From assembly GCF_032854445.1 (NCBI RefSeq), contig NC_088295.1, positions 13,317,385 to 13,381,384 of the forward strand: DNA of 64,000 nt, read 5' to 3'. Source of the stretch: Liolophura sinensis (taxonomy: Eukaryota; Mollusca; Polyplacophora; Chitonida; Chitonidae). The notes beneath the pieces are model-generated. The model saw only the letters and a list, made by a program, of their open reading frames with translations, was not told the origin of the DNA and did not search any database. Made by a program: the position numbers and the translations under genes. Positions 60,701 through 64,000 of the stretch are shown in pieces; the first letter of the stretch is position 1; each line of letters begins with the position of its first letter.

Positions 60701-62489
60701 AAATGTAATTCTTCAACCTTTGATTGCAAAAGCTGCAAGGTGGTTTCTCAAGCATGATGACATATTACATTTTGTAAACCCTGAAACTGGTCAATCAAAC
60801 CAATGTAATTTTGTCTCCAAAATAAAATTAAAAATGTGCATTACTTGCAGTGAAAGTTGTCCTTTCATATGCGAAAAGGTTGAGGAATTAATGTCACCAC
60901 ATACTTTTATAATTCCAATCTATACATGGTGTTATTGATATGAGCTTTCCAGAGCAACTGCTCTCATCATCAGATATTATACTCACGTGATGAGAGCAGT
61001 TGCTCTGGAAAGTTCATACCAATAACACCATGTTTAGATTGGTACAACTTGTCCTGTATTTATTCGTTATGGTAAAACCTCTACACTGCAGAATATTCTT
61101 TTATAATACATACTTAGTTTGCCTTCAAAGGAGTTATCCTAAATTTCTTCACACAAGCAACAACTCGCTCTTAAGCTCAACAATTGCTCAAAATGAACAC
61201 ATGTAAATAATGGTGTCACTTGAACTACACACATGAAAATCTACTAATTTTTAGATTCTTACATCCAGTCATTCCAGAAATGGCCCTGGTTGAAGACTGT
61301 GAAATGAATGATTTGAGAGATCAATGGAAGGTGAAACAGTCATCACTATCAGATGACCCCACCCCAACCACTCCTAACATGAAGCCACCCCCTGTCACTC
61401 AACAGTGGAAAATACAAGCCTTTATTTGTCAAGACTAATATTACCACTGGCAGTCAGCTTTCATTTCTACATGTACAATCAACAAACACGACAACTACTA
61501 CATTTGCCAAGGGTTTGTGAGGTTTATGTGCTGCGTACTGAAATTATAGCTGTCTGGTCAAACAGTAAATGCAAACATCTTGATTAGGATGAATCTTCAC
61601 CTGATCATAAAAGTTTTGATATCTCATAGGATCTACGCCAAACACTGACTGACAATATATACTCCATCTCACTTACTTCTGTGGTGTAAGGCCTGTAGTA
61701 AAGTGTTGCCATACTGGGGTATATGGTGTAAGCTATAGTCCACCCTGTGTCCTGTGGCCAGTGTGGAGGACTACATCTACTAGTGGTTATACACTGTGTG
61801 GCTACTGTCAGCTCTTACTACCCACACAGGAAAACCTAATCACACAGAACTAAGACACTACATCAAACATGTACTCCATTGGCAGGTATGTTATAATAAT
61901 GGACAGACCATTTCTGTGATAGGGCTGTGTATAAGTCTCCACTGGGCTGACCCACATAAAGGGTACAGGAATATTTGGTGGGGTTCCAGCTCCAAGGTAA
62001 CAAGTCAAAACATGACATTGCCTGGCTCAGCCAGAGAGGCTATGAACCATGGCAGAGACTAAGCTGTTTGTAAGAACTAGCTTACATAGCTGCACTTATG
62101 TCACGCTGTCTGAATGTAATGCCTCAACTCTTCCGAAATCAAAATCAAGAACTTATATCCATGAGTGATGTGACAGATTTCTTTCATCTTGTAGATTCAC
62201 AGCTTTAATTCACTGATTTATTGCTAAAATAGACAGACTAACAGAATAAGATTTAAAAGCAACAATACTGAGGCCTAGCTAAATTAGATAATTATCTTCT
62301 GACCATCTTTATGGAAGTCAGTGTAAAGCCTGCCTCAAGTGATGATAAATTGAGATAAATGATGTAGTCAATATGAAAATGACTGATGACACATTGATAT
62401 TCTCTAGAACTTAATCTCTATAAGCTAAGTAAATATGCACTTGAAACTCAAGTACCTGTGATGTTCAGAAAACTCTCTCCCCACTATCC
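54796..62489 (-). CDS. Coiled-coil protein, tentatively CCDC33-like (5' partial)
   Basis: Exons in transcript order: 62456-62489 (weak), 61869-62021 (3' edge uncertain), 61677-61770, 60473-60538, 59795-59880, 59237-59318, 58942-59084, 57113-57348, 56681-56769, 56296-56482, 55982-56058, 55745-55852, 55212-55310, 54796-54897. All phases agree under this model. The N-terminal half is beta-like and proline-rich (NIPVPFMWVSPVETY, GWTIAYTIYP, SLYLNGFSPE, LPEYQYIFVDPNQPRREAR), possibly C2-like. The C-terminal half is coiled coil (LEHQLKELENYRTA, CRKQEKVIEKMEKLL, LLEENRRLRREMEIMK) ending in a basic tail, SPKIGSYY. The donors after 59795 (CT|GTCTTC) and 61869 (AT|GTTTGA) are poor. A further tiny exon at 63070-63094 fits the phase. 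The 5' end is probably outside the window. The coiled-coil design recalls CCDC33, but I could not confirm the family; function is unknown. Confidence 0.7.
55410..55560 (-). mobile_element. Decayed SINE
   Basis: On the minus strand 'aaaggtcggtggtttacctgaagcacttcactttcctccacctgtt' and 'ttgagtgtgctgttaaac' match the body order at 32430 and 52040. In an intron of the coiled-coil gene. Confidence 0.5.
60755..60895 (+). repeat. Dispersed repeat family B, copy 3
   Basis: 'attttgtaaaccctgaaactggtcaatc', 'gtaattttgtctccaaaataaaattaaaaatgtgca', 'tgcagtgaaagttg', 'tcatatgcgaaaaggttgaggaatta' match the inverted copy at 42413. The hairpin at 60915 follows within 20 bp. Confidence 0.75.
60915..61042. repeat. 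Long near-perfect hairpin (55-bp arms)
   Basis: Arms 60915-60969 and 60988-61042 are reverse complements with about four mismatches (ccaatctatacatggtgtta against its complement); the loop is 18 nt. In an intron of the coiled-coil gene. Confidence 0.9.
61262..61435 (+). other. Exon-like ORF antisense in intron of the coiled-coil gene
   Basis: After an acceptor-like CATTCCAG, an open plus-strand frame reads MALVEDCEMNDLRDQWK, then a Pro/Thr-rich SDDPTPTTPNMKPPPV, ending in a stop at 61436. It looks like an acidic, Pro-rich coding exon, but no clear donor follows. It could be an exon of a nested gene, a duplicated exon fragment or a processed pseudogene. No family recognised. Confidence 0.3.
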
Positions 62490-62699
62490 CTGTGGTTAGG
62501 AGTTTCATAATGCTACCTACTGCAATACATGTACGTTCTACATGGCATGACATCTCTACTGCCCTTTCCTCCCCAGCAATCAGCAATGGAGAGCTACTTT
62601 ATTTATTCAAGAATATGAAGTAACATAGAAGCAAAAAAGGCAATCAATGTAATCATTATGTTAACAATGTTCTAAACAAGATCAAAAAACAAAAATTTA

Positions 62700-62918
62700 C
62701 TGTATTTCACCTAAAATTTGTCATTTCTCAAGTGACAAATTTTCCTTCCTTCTGATTGATTCATCCATCTTACAAGGTCACTGAAGAGTTGGGGTTTTTT
62801 TTAAGTTAGATTAATTTATCAGAAAAACTTTAGCCTTGGTATCAAAAATATAATTTCTAGGGCATTTATGTGCTTCTCAGTGTGCATTTTTACATACCAA
62901 ACTTTAGGCGAAATACAG
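62700..62918. mobile_element. MITE-like copy of family C with terminal inverted repeats
   Basis: 'ctgtatttcacctaaaatttg' at 62700-62720 is inverted with two mismatches at 62898-62918 ('caaactttaggcgaaatacag'). The interior matches 46789-46965. About 219 bp, non-coding. Confidence 0.7.
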
Positions 62919-63244
62919 TTTTCATGCATGTTAATAGTGCCCAATAGATTAATTAAGTAAAAAATACACAAGAACAGACATGGTCACGTAAAAAGTGAAG
63001 CATCCAAATCAGAGTTCAGGCCATCAACCCATGAAACTAATTCCAATGTCAAATTCCCAAAGACCTCACGTTTCCTGATGAGAAATTCCATAGACTGGTG
63101 TACATTAAAACACACTCATATATCCTGCTAATAACTATACCAGACATGCCATGATTCCTCATGCTAGTCAATATTAAATCACACAGGGACTACTAATCAT
63201 CACATATCTTCATATACATATATATTATACCATCCTATCACTGA

Positions 63245-63510
63245 TTGTGACCGCTTCGGTGGCCTAATGATTAGAGCGTCTGCTTCAAAGTTGGTAGATC
63301 TGGGATCAAACCTGGGTCGGTCACAGTGAAGACTTAAAAAATGCTTGGCGCACTGAGAGGTTAGAGCAAGGAAACAGCACTGGTTGGTATAATGTGACTG
63401 GGTGGGGTATTATGTATGGTGTCTTCGGCATGATAGTTCAGTGGCGACAGCTCTTTGGCGGCTCGCCCTGCCACAAGAAACATAGTGTATTGTTCACACA
63501 CCTAACTAAT
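63245..63510 (+). mobile_element. tRNA-headed SINE, 3' truncated
   Basis: Head 'gaccgcttcggtggcctaatgattagagcgtctgcttca' (A box), B box 'gatctgggatcaaacctggg'. Body 'cactgagaggttagagcaagg', 'gtataatgtgactgggtggggtattatg', 'tcggcatgatagttcagtggcgacagctctttggcggctcgccctgcc'. The tail is lost at about 63510, where a different fragment begins. Confidence 0.85.
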
Positions 63511-63600
63511 GACTAATGAGCAGAGCGTGTGGGAAACCATGACCATCCACAGGTTGCATGAAGACCTTCCCAGAAAGAAAGCATGAGGTGGACTCCCAGC
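63505..63600 (-). mobile_element. SINE body fragment
   Basis: 'gtgggaaaccatgaccatccacaggttgcatgaagaccttccca..gaaagcatgaggtgga' matches the inverted body of the 10555 SINE, abutting the preceding element. Confidence 0.6.
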
Positions 63601-64000
63601 AACTGACTCTGAGGTCAATGATTCCTCACACTGGTATATATTACACGGACTGTATATCACACCAGCACTCTGATTCCATAAGTTGTATACACTGTAAAAT
63701 ATTTTGTGTCTGTCAAGTTCTGAAAGTCAACTTGCTCTGTAAGTAAATTTGCATGTCAAAAAAGAAGTACTCAAAGAGCAAATAAGATAAGATCGAGGCA
63801 TACATTAAAACTGATAGACAGTCAGTGATAACAGGAAGTTTTGCAATGCTTGAAAAAGAGAGAATTTCTGAACTAAACTATCTTTAATTTGAACTGAGAA
63901 TCTAAGAAGGGCTTCAATGGGTTGTGCAAAAAACTACACATACTTGAGTCATAATTCTTAGATAATCAATGAATTCATGTAGACTTCTAGTAATGGAGAA

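Noticed and set aside
54796..62489. Possibility that 54.8-62.5 kb is two genes (coiled-coil part and beta-rich part)
   Set aside because: Exon phases match across the proposed join (59237 to 59084), and no poly(A) signal or promoter is evident between; left as one gene with reduced confidence.

Overview
The window reads as nuclear DNA of an invertebrate animal, most likely a mollusc. Genes are split into many short exons with GT-AG borders and AT-rich introns. The spacers are littered with short tRNA-headed SINEs. Some of these end in a '...gacgttaaaccccaa...cactcactcact' tail and others in 'aagtgaaatattcttgagtatggcgta...caccaatcaaataaat'; I associate both tail types with molluscan SINEs, from memory and without a database check.

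Layout: (1) 1-1690 is a 101-bp minisatellite built from four diverged ~25-bp subunits. (2) 1778-14392 (minus) is RRN3/TIF-IA, the Pol I initiation factor; 15 coding exons join in phase to 580 codons. (3) 17753-33540 (plus) is CEP95, divergent from RRN3; 24 coding exons join in phase to 1023 codons. (4) 35134-50769 (minus) is ASPSCR1/TUG, the UBX-domain GLUT4 tether and p97 cofactor; 17 coding exons join in phase to 593 codons. It is tail-to-tail with CEP95, with facing poly(A) signals only about 21 bp apart. A tRNA-Ser(GCT) gene lies on the opposite strand in one of its introns. (5) 54796 to about 62.5 kb (minus) is a coiled-coil gene, tentatively CCDC33-like, whose 5' end probably lies beyond the window. 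The spacer 50770-54795 carries SINEs and small inverted-repeat elements.

The four protein genes do not form a pathway (rRNA transcription, centrosome, vesicle/p97, coiled coil). Their arrangement is ordinary for an animal genome, with a divergent pair, a convergent pair and a tandem pair. Exon borders were placed by eye from splice consensus, reading-frame phase and remembered family similarity. For the first three genes every junction keeps frame and the total is divisible by three, which strongly supports the models. I found no operon, CRISPR array or obviously new multi-gene system. The unusual material is repeat architecture: a higher-order minisatellite, foldback and MITE-like elements, dispersed families and a few exon-like orphan ORFs in introns.
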